Positions 25,641-33,774 of a stretch of DNA of 64,000 nt are shown in pieces. Source of the stretch: JAFGBM01 sp964610155 (GTDB taxonomy: Bacteria > Actinomycetota > Actinomycetes > Actinomycetales > Demequinaceae); NCBI GenBank assembly GCA_964610155.1, contig CAZSUY010000007.1:51418-115417 (forward strand). The letters are read 5' to 3'. The notes under the pieces are model-generated. The model did no database searches. It had not been told where the DNA came from and saw only the letters and a program-made list of their open reading frames with translations. Within the stretch, counting starts at the first letter, position 1. Each line of letters starts with the position of its first letter. The position numbers were made by a program, and so were the translations under genes.

Positions 25641-26006
25641 ATGGGACTGAACCGGAGAGACGCCGGGGCGACCGCGCTCGTGGCGGTGATCGGAGTGCTG
25701 GCCTGGGCGTACTTCACCGATCGAGGCTGGCCCTTGGTTTCCGGGCCTCGGGTGCTCGCCGTTCTGGCGTTCATCCTCGCCGTGATGGCGACTGCGATCT
25801 CCTCCAGGACCATACACAAGAAGCTCGAAGACCTGACGATGGCGGAGCGACTCGTCCGCCTCCGTACGCTAGGGGGCTCCATCCTCATGTTGTGGGCGGC
25901 CATCACCGGCGACGAGGTTGTCCTGGGTTTGCTGATCAGCCTCATCGGGGTGGTGTGGCTGAGCTCCACCATCCAGCACACGTTCGGCAAGCGACCCGCG
26001 GCCTAG
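25641..26006 (+). CDS. Small membrane protein of unknown function
   Basis: About 121 residues. The ATG at 25641 is preceded at 5 bases by GAGGAAGGG, a good ribosome-binding site, so it is preferred over the ATG at 25626. Hydrophobic segments include GATALVAVIGVLAWAYF, VLAVLAFILAVMATAI and LLISLIGVVWLSSTI, separated by a charged cytoplasmic-type loop (SRTIHKKLEDLTMAERLVRL). No family is recognised. It lies between the ETF block and the mutasome operon. Confidence 0.6.
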   Translation: MGLNRRDAGATALVAVIGVLAWAYFTDRGWPLVSGPRVLAVLAFILAVMATAISSRTIHKKLEDLTMAERLVRLRTLGGSILMLWAAITGDEVVLGLLISLIGVVWLSSTIQHTFGKRPAA

Positions 26007-26019
26007 TCCCGAGAGGCGA

Positions 26020-26466
26020 TTAGGCCTCCGTCCACACCAAGCGTTCCCCTTCGTCGGTGACCCCTTCCCCGAAGGAGACCTTCCTCCACGGCCAGGGACC
26101 CACCGAATATGGAGCGAACACGGCGATCGCCGGACCGTCTCGGTGTTCGAGCGAAAAGCGAATCGCGTCGGATCCTAGGGCGTCGACCGCTACATCCTCG
26201 ACTAGGACTACGGCCTTGAGGGAGTCCCGGTCCTTGCGCAGGCCGTCGACAAGCGTGCCCCGGGCAACCAGGGCGAGGGAGGCCGCCCCCTCGGGCGCGG
26301 ATCCGACAAACCGAGTCTCACCCGAGTTCTCAAGGGCTGCCCCGAAGGGCACCAGACGGCGGAATCGGGCAATGGTCTGCAGCGCGAAAGGCTCGACGCT
26401 CCCGAAAAGGACGTCCAGGTCCTCCCGCACTGCCTGCGGGACTCCATCCCTCCACGAGGCCGTCAC
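26020..26466 (-). CDS. Conserved hypothetical protein downstream of dnaE2
   Basis: About 148 residues from a GTG at 26464-26466; a TTG two codons earlier is possible. Motifs such as RLVPFGAALENSGETRFVG and SDAIRFSLEHRDGPAIAVFAPY recall a widespread uncharacterised bacterial family with an LEHRDG...PY signature. No catalytic residues or membrane segment are evident. It is 30 bp downstream of dnaE2 on the same strand and is probably read as the last gene of the SOS-controlled operon. Confidence 0.7.
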   Translation of the reverse strand: MTASWRDGVPQAVREDLDVLFGSVEPFALQTIARFRRLVPFGAALENSGETRFVGSAPEGAASLALVARGTLVDGLRKDRDSLKAVVLVEDVAVDALGSDAIRFSLEHRDGPAIAVFAPYSVGPWPWRKVSFGEGVTDEGERLVWTEA

Positions 26467-26496
26467 GGCCAAAGTATGGCATGAGGCAGGGCCGCC

Positions 26497-29400
26497 CTAC
26501 CGAAAGTCCCTGGACCGCGCCGGCACCTTGAGGCCGAGTGGCGAGATGTGGTCGGCCATAAGGTTGGTTGCCCCATCGGCGCGCTCAATCCTTCCCCGCA
26601 CAATGAGTGCGGATGAGCGCCGGGCGATCAACCGGTACCGCCCCCACACCCCCGCCGAGCAGATTACATTGAGGACCCCTGTCTCGTCCTCGAGTGAAAG
26701 GAACGTCACCCCGTGACCCGTGGGGGGGCGCTGACGGTGGGTAACGACTCCCGCGACCCTCACCCGACGCTCGGCCTCGTGGGTGAGGACGTCGGAGACC
26801 CGGAGGACCCCCTCGGCATCGAGCCTTTCCCGAACAAACACGGTCGGGTAGGAATCCGTGGACACCCCCGACGCCCAGACGTCCGCGACCGCCAACTCGA
26901 CGTCGCTCATACCGGGCAGGGTGGGCGCCTCGACCCCGACCGCGACCCTCGGGAGCGTGTCCGGGCCTTCCAACGCCAACGCCCCGGACGCCCACAGCCC
27001 CTCCCTCCGCGTCACCCCGAGGGCCTCCAGGGCCCCCGCCGTCGCCAGCCCCTCCCATTGGACGACCGTCAGTCCCCGTTCCGCGGCGAAGCCCAACTCC
27101 CCCGCCGGGCTGGCGGGCCGAATCCGCACCCGCCGGGCCGCGTCCCTGAGATCGAGGAACGGCTCCGACTCCCGTGCTGCGACGATCGCGGCGGCCGCAT
27201 CCTCCCCGATGCCCCGCACCGAGGCCAGGCCCATCCGGACCGCAAACGTCGGGTTGACGTCGACCAGGGCCACGAGGTCGTCCCTCCGATCCGCCGGAGG
27301 CCTCGTGGGCGCCTCCAACCTCTCCACCGTGATTTTCTCAACCGTGGCCTCAACCCCAGACCGGGCGAGGCAGGGCCGGAGCACCGTCACCCCGTGCCGC
27401 CTGGCATCGGCCACCAGAGACTGTGGGGAGTAGAAGCCCATGGGCTGGGCGGCCAGCAGGCCCGCGTAGAAGGCCGCGGGGTGGTGAACCTTGAGCCAAG
27501 CGGAGGCGTAGACGAGGTAGGCGAAGGAGAACGAGTGGGACTCCGGGAATCCGAAGCCCACGAATCCCAGGAGCTGCTCGAAGACCTTCTCCGCGACCTC
27601 CCCCTCGATCCCCTTCCCCTCCATCCCCTCCATGACCCTGCCCCTGAGCGCCTCCATGCGCTGCAGGCTGCGCTTGGAGCCCATCGCCCGCCGCAACTGA
27701 TCGGCCTCCGAACCGTCGAATCCCGCCGCGTCCATGACGATCTGCATTAATTGCTCCTGGAAGATCGGTACCCCGAGGGTCTTGGAGAGGGCGGGCTTGA
27801 GCAGGGGGTGGAGGTAGGTGACCTTCTCCCGACCCCGGGCACGGTTGATGTAGGGATGCACCGAGCGCCCCTGGATGGGGCCGGGCCTGATGAGGGCGAC
27901 CTCGACGACGATGTCGTAGAACTTCCGAGGCTGGAGCCGGGGCAGGGTCGCCATCTGGGCGCGGCTCTCCACCTGAAAGACCCCGACCGTGTCCGCCGCG
28001 CACAGGAGGTCGTACACCCGGGGATCCTCCTGCGGGAGGGAGTGAAGGGAGAGGTCCACACCCTCAAGTTTCCGCACGAAATCGAAGGCGAACTTGAGCG
28101 CCGAGAGCATCCCGAGCCCGAGGAGGTCGAACTTGACGAGGCCGGCGTCCGCGCAGTCGTCCTTGTCCCACTGGAGCACCGTCCGGCCGGGCATCCTGGC
28201 CCATTCGACCGGGCACACGTCGATGACGGGCCGGTCGCACAGGACCATGCCCCCGGGGTGGACGCCGAGGTGCCGGGGGAGCCGGAGGAGCCGCTCGGCG
28301 AGGTCGAGGACGGGCTCGGGGATGTGGTCGAGGTCATTCACTGGGGGTGGCAGGCGCCAAGCAGGCTCGCGGCTCGCCGCGGCCCACTCCTCGTGATCCT
28401 TCTGTGAGGACTTGAGGGTCGACCAGCGGTCGATGCTCTTGGACCAGGCGTCCTGCTGCCCGACGTCGTATCCGAGGGCGCGGGCGGCGTCGCGGACGGC
28501 CGAGCGCGGGCGGTACGAGATGACGTTCGCGACCATCGCGGCGTTGATGCGCCCGAACCTCTCGTAGACATACTGGATGACCTCCTCGCGGCGATCGGAC
28601 TCAATGTCCACGTCGATGTCCGGAGGCTCGTTCCTCTCCGGGGCGAGGAACCTCTCGAAGAGGAGCTTGTGGGTCACGGCGTCGACGGCCGTCACCCCGA
28701 GGGAATAGCAGACGGCGCTGTTGGCGGCCGACCCCCGTCCCTGGCAGAGGATGCCCTTCTCCCGGCAGAAGCCGACGAGGTCGTGGACGATGAGGAAGTA
28801 CCCGGGGAAGCCGAGACGCTCGATGATCCCGAGCTCGTGCTCAAGTTGGGCATAGGCGCCCGGCACCCGCTCGGCCTCGGGCGGGCCGTACCGCTCTGCC
28901 GCGCCCCTCATCGTCAACTCCCTCAGCCAGGAGGCCTCGTCGCGGCCTTCCGGCACGGGATAGGGCGGAAGACGGGGAGCTACAAGCCGGAGGTCGAAGG
29001 CGCACTCCTGGCCCAGGCGATGGGCGGTGGCGACTGCGTCCGGGTGGCGGCGGTGGAGGCGAAGCATCTCCTCCGGCGAGCGCAGGTGCGCGGTCGAGGC
29101 CCCCGGGAGCCACCCATCCATGTCATCGAGGGACGAGCGAGCCCGGACGGCGGCGACGGTTGACGCGAGGTCGGCGTCCCTCGGGGTGGCGTAATGGGCG
29201 TTGGAGGTGGCCACAAGGGGGACCGCGAGGTCACGAGCAAGCCCCGCGAGGATCTCGTTGCGTTCACCGTCGTACGCCCCCCCGTGATCGGTGACCTCGA
29301 CGGCGACGTTCTCCCTTCCGAAAAGGGCCACCAAGCGCTCAAGCTCCTGCCTTGCGGCCACGACCCCCTCGGCCCGGATGGGGGACGACTCTCCCCTACC

Positions 29401-29871
29401 CGCCGCCAGGGCCTGCCGCACCGGACCCTTGCGGCACCCGGTCAGGACCACCCACTCCCCCGCCGCCGCCTCGGCCAGCCCCTCGTAGGTGTAGCGGGCC
29501 GCCCCCTTCTCCCCCGTCGCGAGGTGCCCCAGCCCGATCGTCCTGGAGAGGCGGGCATACCCGGCCGGGCTCCTGGCGAGGACGACGAGATGGGTGGCCC
29601 TGGGGTCGGGGATCCCGGTGGGCTGGTCGAGGACGGGCCGACCGGAGGCGCCCACGACCGGGAGGTGAAGCTCGGCCCCGAAGACGGTCGGGAGCCCGAC
29701 CTCCCTCGCAGCCTCGGCGAACCGGACGATCCCGTACAGCCCGTCGTGATCGGTCACGGCGAGGGCGGAGAGCCCGAGTCGCGCCGCCTCGACGGCCAAG
29801 GCCTCGGGCTGGTTCACCCCGTCGAGGAACGAGTACGCCGTATGGGCGTGGAGTTCGGCATACCTAGTCAT
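26497..29871 (-). CDS. dnaE2: Error-prone DNA polymerase III alpha-like
   Basis: This is the catalytic subunit of the ImuA'-ImuB-DnaE2 damage-tolerance mutasome. The 1124 residues begin with a PHP domain (LHAHTAYSFLDG, TDHDGLYG). The C-family polymerase active site is at GRGSAANSAVCYSLG (379-393) and PDIDVDIESDR (from 417). Helix-hairpin-helix and OB regions follow (GVVTHRQRPPTGHGVTFLSLE). The length and lack of the DnaE1 tau-binding tail fit DnaE2. The ATG at 29869-29871 lies in a 17-bp tandem repeat shared with the imuB end. Confidence 0.95.
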   Translation of the reverse strand: MTRYAELHAHTAYSFLDGVNQPEALAVEAARLGLSALAVTDHDGLYGIVRFAEAAREVGLPTVFGAELHLPVVGASGRPVLDQPTGIPDPRATHLVVLARSPAGYARLSRTIGLGHLATGEKGAARYTYEGLAEAAAGEWVVLTGCRKGPVRQALAAGRGESSPIRAEGVVAARQELERLVALFGRENVAVEVTDHGGAYDGERNEILAGLARDLAVPLVATSNAHYATPRDADLASTVAAVRARSSLDDMDGWLPGASTAHLRSPEEMLRLHRRHPDAVATAHRLGQECAFDLRLVAPRLPPYPVPEGRDEASWLRELTMRGAAERYGPPEAERVPGAYAQLEHELGIIERLGFPGYFLIVHDLVGFCREKGILCQGRGSAANSAVCYSLGVTAVDAVTHKLLFERFLAPERNEPPDIDVDIESDRREEVIQYVYERFGRINAAMVANVISYRPRSAVRDAARALGYDVGQQDAWSKSIDRWSTLKSSQKDHEEWAAASREPAWRLPPPVNDLDHIPEPVLDLAERLLRLPRHLGVHPGGMVLCDRPVIDVCPVEWARMPGRTVLQWDKDDCADAGLVKFDLLGLGMLSALKFAFDFVRKLEGVDLSLHSLPQEDPRVYDLLCAADTVGVFQVESRAQMATLPRLQPRKFYDIVVEVALIRPGPIQGRSVHPYINRARGREKVTYLHPLLKPALSKTLGVPIFQEQLMQIVMDAAGFDGSEADQLRRAMGSKRSLQRMEALRGRVMEGMEGKGIEGEVAEKVFEQLLGFVGFGFPESHSFSFAYLVYASAWLKVHHPAAFYAGLLAAQPMGFYSPQSLVADARRHGVTVLRPCLARSGVEATVEKITVERLEAPTRPPADRRDDLVALVDVNPTFAVRMGLASVRGIGEDAAAAIVAARESEPFLDLRDAARRVRIRPASPAGELGFAAERGLTVVQWEGLATAGALEALGVTRREGLWASGALALEGPDTLPRVAVGVEAPTLPGMSDVELAVADVWASGVSTDSYPTVFVRERLDAEGVLRVSDVLTHEAERRVRVAGVVTHRQRPPTGHGVTFLSLEDETGVLNVICSAGVWGRYRLIARRSSALIVRGRIERADGATNLMADHISPLGLKVPARSRDFR

Positions 29872-29896
29872 ACACAGCCCCTAGTCATATACAGCC
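29863..29896 (-). repeat. 17-bp tandem duplication at the imuB-dnaE2 junction
   Basis: On the plus strand CCTAGTCATACACAGCC (29863-29879) is followed directly by CCTAGTCATATACAGCC (29880-29896), 16 of 17 identical. The upstream-in-sense copy encodes the last codons and stop of imuB. The other copy, read in a different frame, supplies the ATG and first codons of dnaE2. Confidence 0.9.
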
Positions 29897-31476
29897 TCCA
29901 TGGCCCACTCCCCTGAATCGTGGGTGATGCGGCAGGCGACCAGGACGGCCCGGCCGTCTGCCAGCGCCACCTGGAAGAACGCCCGTCGGGCGCCGTCCTC
30001 CGACCACCACCTCTCGACGACGGGCCACGGCCCCGCCCAGGCATCGACGGCGACGCTCTCCTTGTTGAGGACCGCCCAGGTGGGTGGGGCTCTCACGTAC
30101 AGCCTCTCCGTCACGACGACGGGCCGCCCCCCTGCGTCCAGGAGCCCGATCGGCTTCGGTGCACCGAGGACGGTCGCGGGGGCGGGGTCGGGCAGGCCCC
30201 CCGGCCAGGGGAGGTCGACCCGCCGGACCCCCCTCGGTTCCTGCCCCCACGGGACGACAAGGGCACGGTCCCTCGGGGTACGACCCCCCTGCTCCTCGGC
30301 GACGAGCACGGATTCGGCCCCCACAAGCCCCTGGATGCGCTCCATGGCCCGGTGGGCCCTGGAGTCCGCCCCGGAGACCCCGCCCCAGAGGAAGTCCTGC
30401 TCGGCGCTTGAGGCCACGATGTCGAGGGCCGTCAGGGTCAGGGACGTGAGGTTGGAGGCCTCCGGGCCCCTGTAGGTGCCGCTCAGCCAACCCTCGATCT
30501 GCCACCTGACCCGATCCGTCATGTGCCGGACGAACGCCCCCGGACGGGCCCCCACGTCGGTCCTCCAGATTCGCTCAAGGGTGTCGCCCCGCTCGGTCGT
30601 CACGGCGACCGAGACCCTGAGGCACCTCACCCCCGCCCCCAGCAATTCCCGGTCTAGCGCCTCCGCGACCCTCCTCGCGGCGAACGCCAGCCTCTCGACG
30701 CTCTCCGCCCCCTCCTCGAACTCCTCCCGCACCTCGATGTCCCGTTCGATCCGCCTCTCCACGGGCGGCGCGAGGTCTCCGCCGGACGCCAGGTGGAGGG
30801 CCCACGCGCCGACGGCCCCGAAGCGGGCCAGGACGTCCCCCGGCGGCAGGGTAGCAATGTCCCCGAGGGTGCGGAGCCCGAGCCGGTCGAGGACCCCGAC
30901 GAGGTCGGAGACGGCCTGGCGCTGACGGGGCTCCATGGCGGCCTGGGTGAGGTCGGAGACCGGCCTGGGGGCGAGGTAGTCCCGGGAGGCGCCAGGGGGG
31001 ACGATGAAGTTCTCCCTAGCGGCGACGACGGCGGCCAGCAGGCCGTCGGCCACCCCGACCCCCGCCTCGCAGCCGACCACCTCCACGACCGCCGTGACGA
31101 GCGCCTCCACGAGGGTGGACTCGGACCCGTGGAATCGGGAGGCCCCACCGGCGGGGATCATGAGGATTCCGGGCCGGGACACCTCAAGCCCGGAGACGAC
31201 CCCCTCGGCCGCGACCGCGACGGCCTCGAAGGCGCGAACGTCTCGTCCCTCGTCGTGCGGAAGGAGGACGATCTCGGGGCAGAGCCGCTGGGCCTGCCGC
31301 TTGCGCATCCCCCTCCGAACCCCCTCCTTCCTCGCCGCGGCGGAGACCGCGATGAGCCCCCTCCCGTTAAGGACGCCAGCCTGGGCCTCCGCCCCGAGCC
31401 CTGCCTCAGCAAGTGCCGCAACAATGGGCCAATCCGGCACCCACAGGACCACCCGGCGGACAACCTCCCCACTCAT
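29881..31476 (-). CDS. imuB: Y-family polymerase-like mutasome protein
   Basis: ImuB is the scaffold of the mutasome. It keeps a Y-family polymerase fold but lacks the full catalytic acidic set. The 531 residues open with VLWVPDWPIVAAL, the standard ImuB start, in place of the metal-binding DxDAFFAS of active Y polymerases. SRPGILMIPAGGASRFHGSE and VGVADGLLAAVVAA follow, then the helix-hairpin-helix GLRTLGDIATLPPGDVLARFG and little-finger-like C terminus. It overlaps imuA' by 4 bp. Confidence 0.93.
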   Translation of the reverse strand: MSGEVVRRVVLWVPDWPIVAALAEAGLGAEAQAGVLNGRGLIAVSAAARKEGVRRGMRKRQAQRLCPEIVLLPHDEGRDVRAFEAVAVAAEGVVSGLEVSRPGILMIPAGGASRFHGSESTLVEALVTAVVEVVGCEAGVGVADGLLAAVVAARENFIVPPGASRDYLAPRPVSDLTQAAMEPRQRQAVSDLVGVLDRLGLRTLGDIATLPPGDVLARFGAVGAWALHLASGGDLAPPVERRIERDIEVREEFEEGAESVERLAFAARRVAEALDRELLGAGVRCLRVSVAVTTERGDTLERIWRTDVGARPGAFVRHMTDRVRWQIEGWLSGTYRGPEASNLTSLTLTALDIVASSAEQDFLWGGVSGADSRAHRAMERIQGLVGAESVLVAEEQGGRTPRDRALVVPWGQEPRGVRRVDLPWPGGLPDPAPATVLGAPKPIGLLDAGGRPVVVTERLYVRAPPTWAVLNKESVAVDAWAGPWPVVERWWSEDGARRAFFQVALADGRAVLVACRITHDSGEWAMEAVYD

Positions 31477-32240
31477 GCGAGTTTCAGAATCCTTCTGGCC
31501 TCTTGTCGCCCCACGGATGGGCGGCCCGCGACCCTTCCATACCCCTCAACCCTCCCGGACCCTTCGGCGTCGAGGGTGATGGCGACCTCGTCGGGAGCCC
31601 CCAGGTGACGCCCCGAACGCGCAACCGTCAAGGTGCTCTCCATCAGACGCCCCTCCCCGGCGCCGAGCCCGCTCCACTCCGAGCGGAGCACGCGGAGCGC
31701 AACATGTGTGCCTGGGTGGGGCGAGGCGCTGATGATCGCTGCCCCCCGCTCACGGGCCCGGGCGGCCAACCGACGGAGATCGGGGTCGGTCAGGGCTAGT
31801 CGAGGGCCCAACACGACGATATCCATGCCCTCTATGCAGGCGGCGACGACGGTCGCGGCCTCGGCCCCGGGGTGGGGCACGAGGGCGAGGCGGGCGAGCT
31901 CGAGGCCCCGGCGGGCGGCGGCCACCACCCCGATGTGGGGCAGTCCGACGATCGCGGCCCAGGAGCCCTCCCTCGATGCCCGGGCGATGAGCGCGAGGAT
32001 CAGGGAGGTCGACCCCTCGGCCGAGACGACCGTCCCGCGACGGAGCACGCCCCCGGGGAGCAGCCCGGCGACCCCCTCGTCGACCGGGAGACCCCCCGCC
32101 CTGGGGACGACCGTCGCCCCCGTCTCCGGGTCGAGGCCAAGGCCGGAAACCACCCCGAGGCGGCCCTCGACCCCGGCAAGGGCGGCGCGGGCCCGGATGA
32201 GACGCCCCTCCGCCGTCTCGGGGGATGCCGTGGCCGTCAT
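31473..32240 (-). CDS. imuA': Mutasome RecA-fold accessory protein
   Basis: The 255-residue actinobacterial ImuA' protein is a RecA/SulA-like partner of ImuB. The core GLLPGGVLRRGTVVSAEGS occupies the place of a RecA Walker A, and WAAIVGLPHIGVVAAARRGLELARL follows, but the P-loop lysine is not evident. The ATG at 32238-32240 has AAGGAG at 7 bases, better than the GTG five codons upstream. It is the first gene of imuA'-imuB-dnaE2, 63 bp from a LexA box. Confidence 0.88.
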   Translation of the reverse strand: MTATASPETAEGRLIRARAALAGVEGRLGVVSGLGLDPETGATVVPRAGGLPVDEGVAGLLPGGVLRRGTVVSAEGSTSLILALIARASREGSWAAIVGLPHIGVVAAARRGLELARLALVPHPGAEAATVVAACIEGMDIVVLGPRLALTDPDLRRLAARARERGAAIISASPHPGTHVALRVLRSEWSGLGAGEGRLMESTLTVARSGRHLGAPDEVAITLDAEGSGRVEGYGRVAGRPSVGRQEARRILKLA

Positions 32241-32302
32241 CGGGGCTCCTTCCACGAGGATCGGTCTGTGAGGGCCGGGGCCCCATCAAGGCCCCCGCCT
32301 AT

Positions 32303-32318
32303 TCGAACATATGTTCGA
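32303..32318. promoter_or_regulatory. LexA-binding SOS box
   Basis: TCGAACATATGTTCGA is a perfect 16-bp palindrome matching the actinobacterial/Gram-positive LexA consensus (CGAACN4GTTCG core). It lies 63 bp upstream of the imuA' start, where a repressor would block the imuA'-imuB-dnaE2 promoter. Confidence 0.93.
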
Positions 32319-32640
32319 TTATCTCACGACTTCCCGACAGGGGAAGACCCGAGAAAAACCAAAATCGTTGGGTTGTTCTTTGCCCCTCGCCGTCCTCGTC
32401 ATTGTCCTCGCCACGAGCGGGTACTCGCCCTCCGACGACCGCGCCGAGGTGTACGAGGAGCTGGCTAACTACGTCTTCGAGTACACCTACGACGCCTCCC
32501 GCCACTGGAGCGGCACCTTTCGCGTCACGGTGAGGGATCACGTCCCCGTTGCGTTCGAGGTCCTCGACCCCTACCTCGAGTACTACGTGGACGACGAGTA
32601 CGGCTACACGTTCTTCGACATCGTGGTCGAGTATGCGGGA
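32311..32640 (+). pseudogene. Possible secreted DUF6174-like protein, degenerate
   Basis: The plus frame from 32311 contains a signal-peptide-like stretch (SLPLAVLVIVLATSGYSPS). A segment resembling the DUF6174 pattern follows: YVFEYTYDASRHWSGTFRV, then TVRDHVPVAFEVLDPYLEYY. The ATG at 32311 lies inside the LexA box, so a later start near the signal peptide is likelier. After about 32640 the frame continues but loses protein-like composition. It is either a frameshifted remnant or a short divergent gene. The family assignment is tentative. Confidence 0.35.
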
Positions 32641-32957
32641 TGGCGATACCTGGGTTATCCCTCCGCTCCCGCGTCCTCGTCGAGCGGGATCCATCGGAAC
32701 GATTGTCCCGATGCTCGTACCCGGCCAAGCTCGGGTGTCGGAAAGTGGCACTGGACCAGGACCAGGTCCTCGTCCGTCGATCAGGACTGCCATGTACCCC
32801 TAGATCGGTATTGGCGAACATCCCATCGGGGCTCATATCGAACCCTCCGACGTTCAGGACGACGTACGTCAGATCGCCGATCGATGCACGGCAGGTCATC
32901 GGGACATCGTACGGGCGGTGGCCCATGGATCTCGTCCTCAGATCTTCGGAGTGCCCC
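32641..32957. other. Stretch without a recognisable gene
   Basis: Between the degenerate ORF and the TrmH-like gene all frames are open only in fragments. A minus-strand stretch (TYVVLNVGGFDMSPDGMF, around 32800-32880) looks somewhat protein-like but has no recognised family, good start or flanking signals. No RNA gene, repeat or terminator was seen. Confidence 0.4.
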
Positions 32958-33770
32958 TCACGAGGGCTGCGGCCGGGTCGCCCAGAAGGCCACCGCAGAG
33001 GCCGCAGCGACGTTGAGGGAGTCCACCCCGGATCCCATGGGGATGGTGATCATGACGTCCGCGCCCTCCATCGCTCCCCGCGACAGCCCGTCTCCCTCCG
33101 CCCCCAGCATGAGAGCCAGCCGTTCTGGCAGGCCCTCGGCGACGAATTGGTCGAGCGGGATCGCGTCGTCCTCCAAGGCGAGGGCGGCGACGACGAATTC
33201 CTCCTCCCTCAGCGCGTCGAGCCCACCCGGCCACGGCTCGAGCCTGGTCCATGGAACCTGGAAGACCGTCCCCATCGAGACCCTCACGGACCTCCGGTAG
33301 AGGGGATCCGCGCACCTGGGCGAGACGAGCACCCCCTCCACCCCCATCGCGGCCGCGGACCGGAACACCGCTCCGACGTTCGTGTGGTTGACGAGGTCCT
33401 CCATGACCGCGATCCTCCGCGCACCCGCCAAAACGTCCGCAACCGGCGGCAGTTCCGGCCGGCGCATGGCCGCGAGCGCCCCCCGGTGGACCAGGAACCC
33501 GGTCACCCGCTCGAGGACGTCTTCCGGCCCCACCAGAACGGGAACGTCCGGCCAGCCCGAGGCGAGGGGTTCGAGGGTGGAAAGCCAACGCTCCGAGCAC
33601 AGGAAGGACCGCGGCTCGTGCCCGGCCTCGAGGGCCCGGGCGATGACGGGCTGGCTCTCGGCGATGTACAACCCCCGAGACGGCTCGACCCGGCGCCGGA
33701 TGGCTACGTCCGTGAGGTCACGGTAGTCCTCAAGCGCCGGGTCGGCCAGGTCGCCGATGCGGCGAATCAC
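32958..33770 (-). CDS. SpoU/TrmH-family RNA 2'-O-methyltransferase
   Basis: The 270-residue SPOUT methyltransferase has an N-terminal substrate-binding region and a C-terminal knotted SAM domain. Motif 1 is DLVNHTNVGAVFRSAAAMG (the asparagine and arginine of SpoU), motif 2 is ALMLGAEGDGLS, and motif 3 is IPMGSGVDSLNVAAASAVAFW. The GTG at 33768-33770 is chosen: it lies 4 bp after the SPFH gene stop and fits the family start. The target may be rRNA or tRNA ribose; the site cannot be told. Confidence 0.9.
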   Translation of the reverse strand: MIRRIGDLADPALEDYRDLTDVAIRRRVEPSRGLYIAESQPVIARALEAGHEPRSFLCSERWLSTLEPLASGWPDVPVLVGPEDVLERVTGFLVHRGALAAMRRPELPPVADVLAGARRIAVMEDLVNHTNVGAVFRSAAAMGVEGVLVSPRCADPLYRRSVRVSMGTVFQVPWTRLEPWPGGLDALREEEFVVAALALEDDAIPLDQFVAEGLPERLALMLGAEGDGLSRGAMEGADVMITIPMGSGVDSLNVAAASAVAFWATRPQPS

Positions 33771-33774
33771 GTGT

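Noticed and set aside
26713..27750. Plus-strand open frame of 345 codons
   Set aside because: It is entirely antisense to dnaE2, and its composition is Arg/Pro/His-rich without motifs.
32299..32793. Minus-strand open frame of 164 codons across the SOS box
   Set aside because: It is antisense to the better-supported secreted-protein frame and covers the LexA site and promoter region, with no ribosome-binding site.
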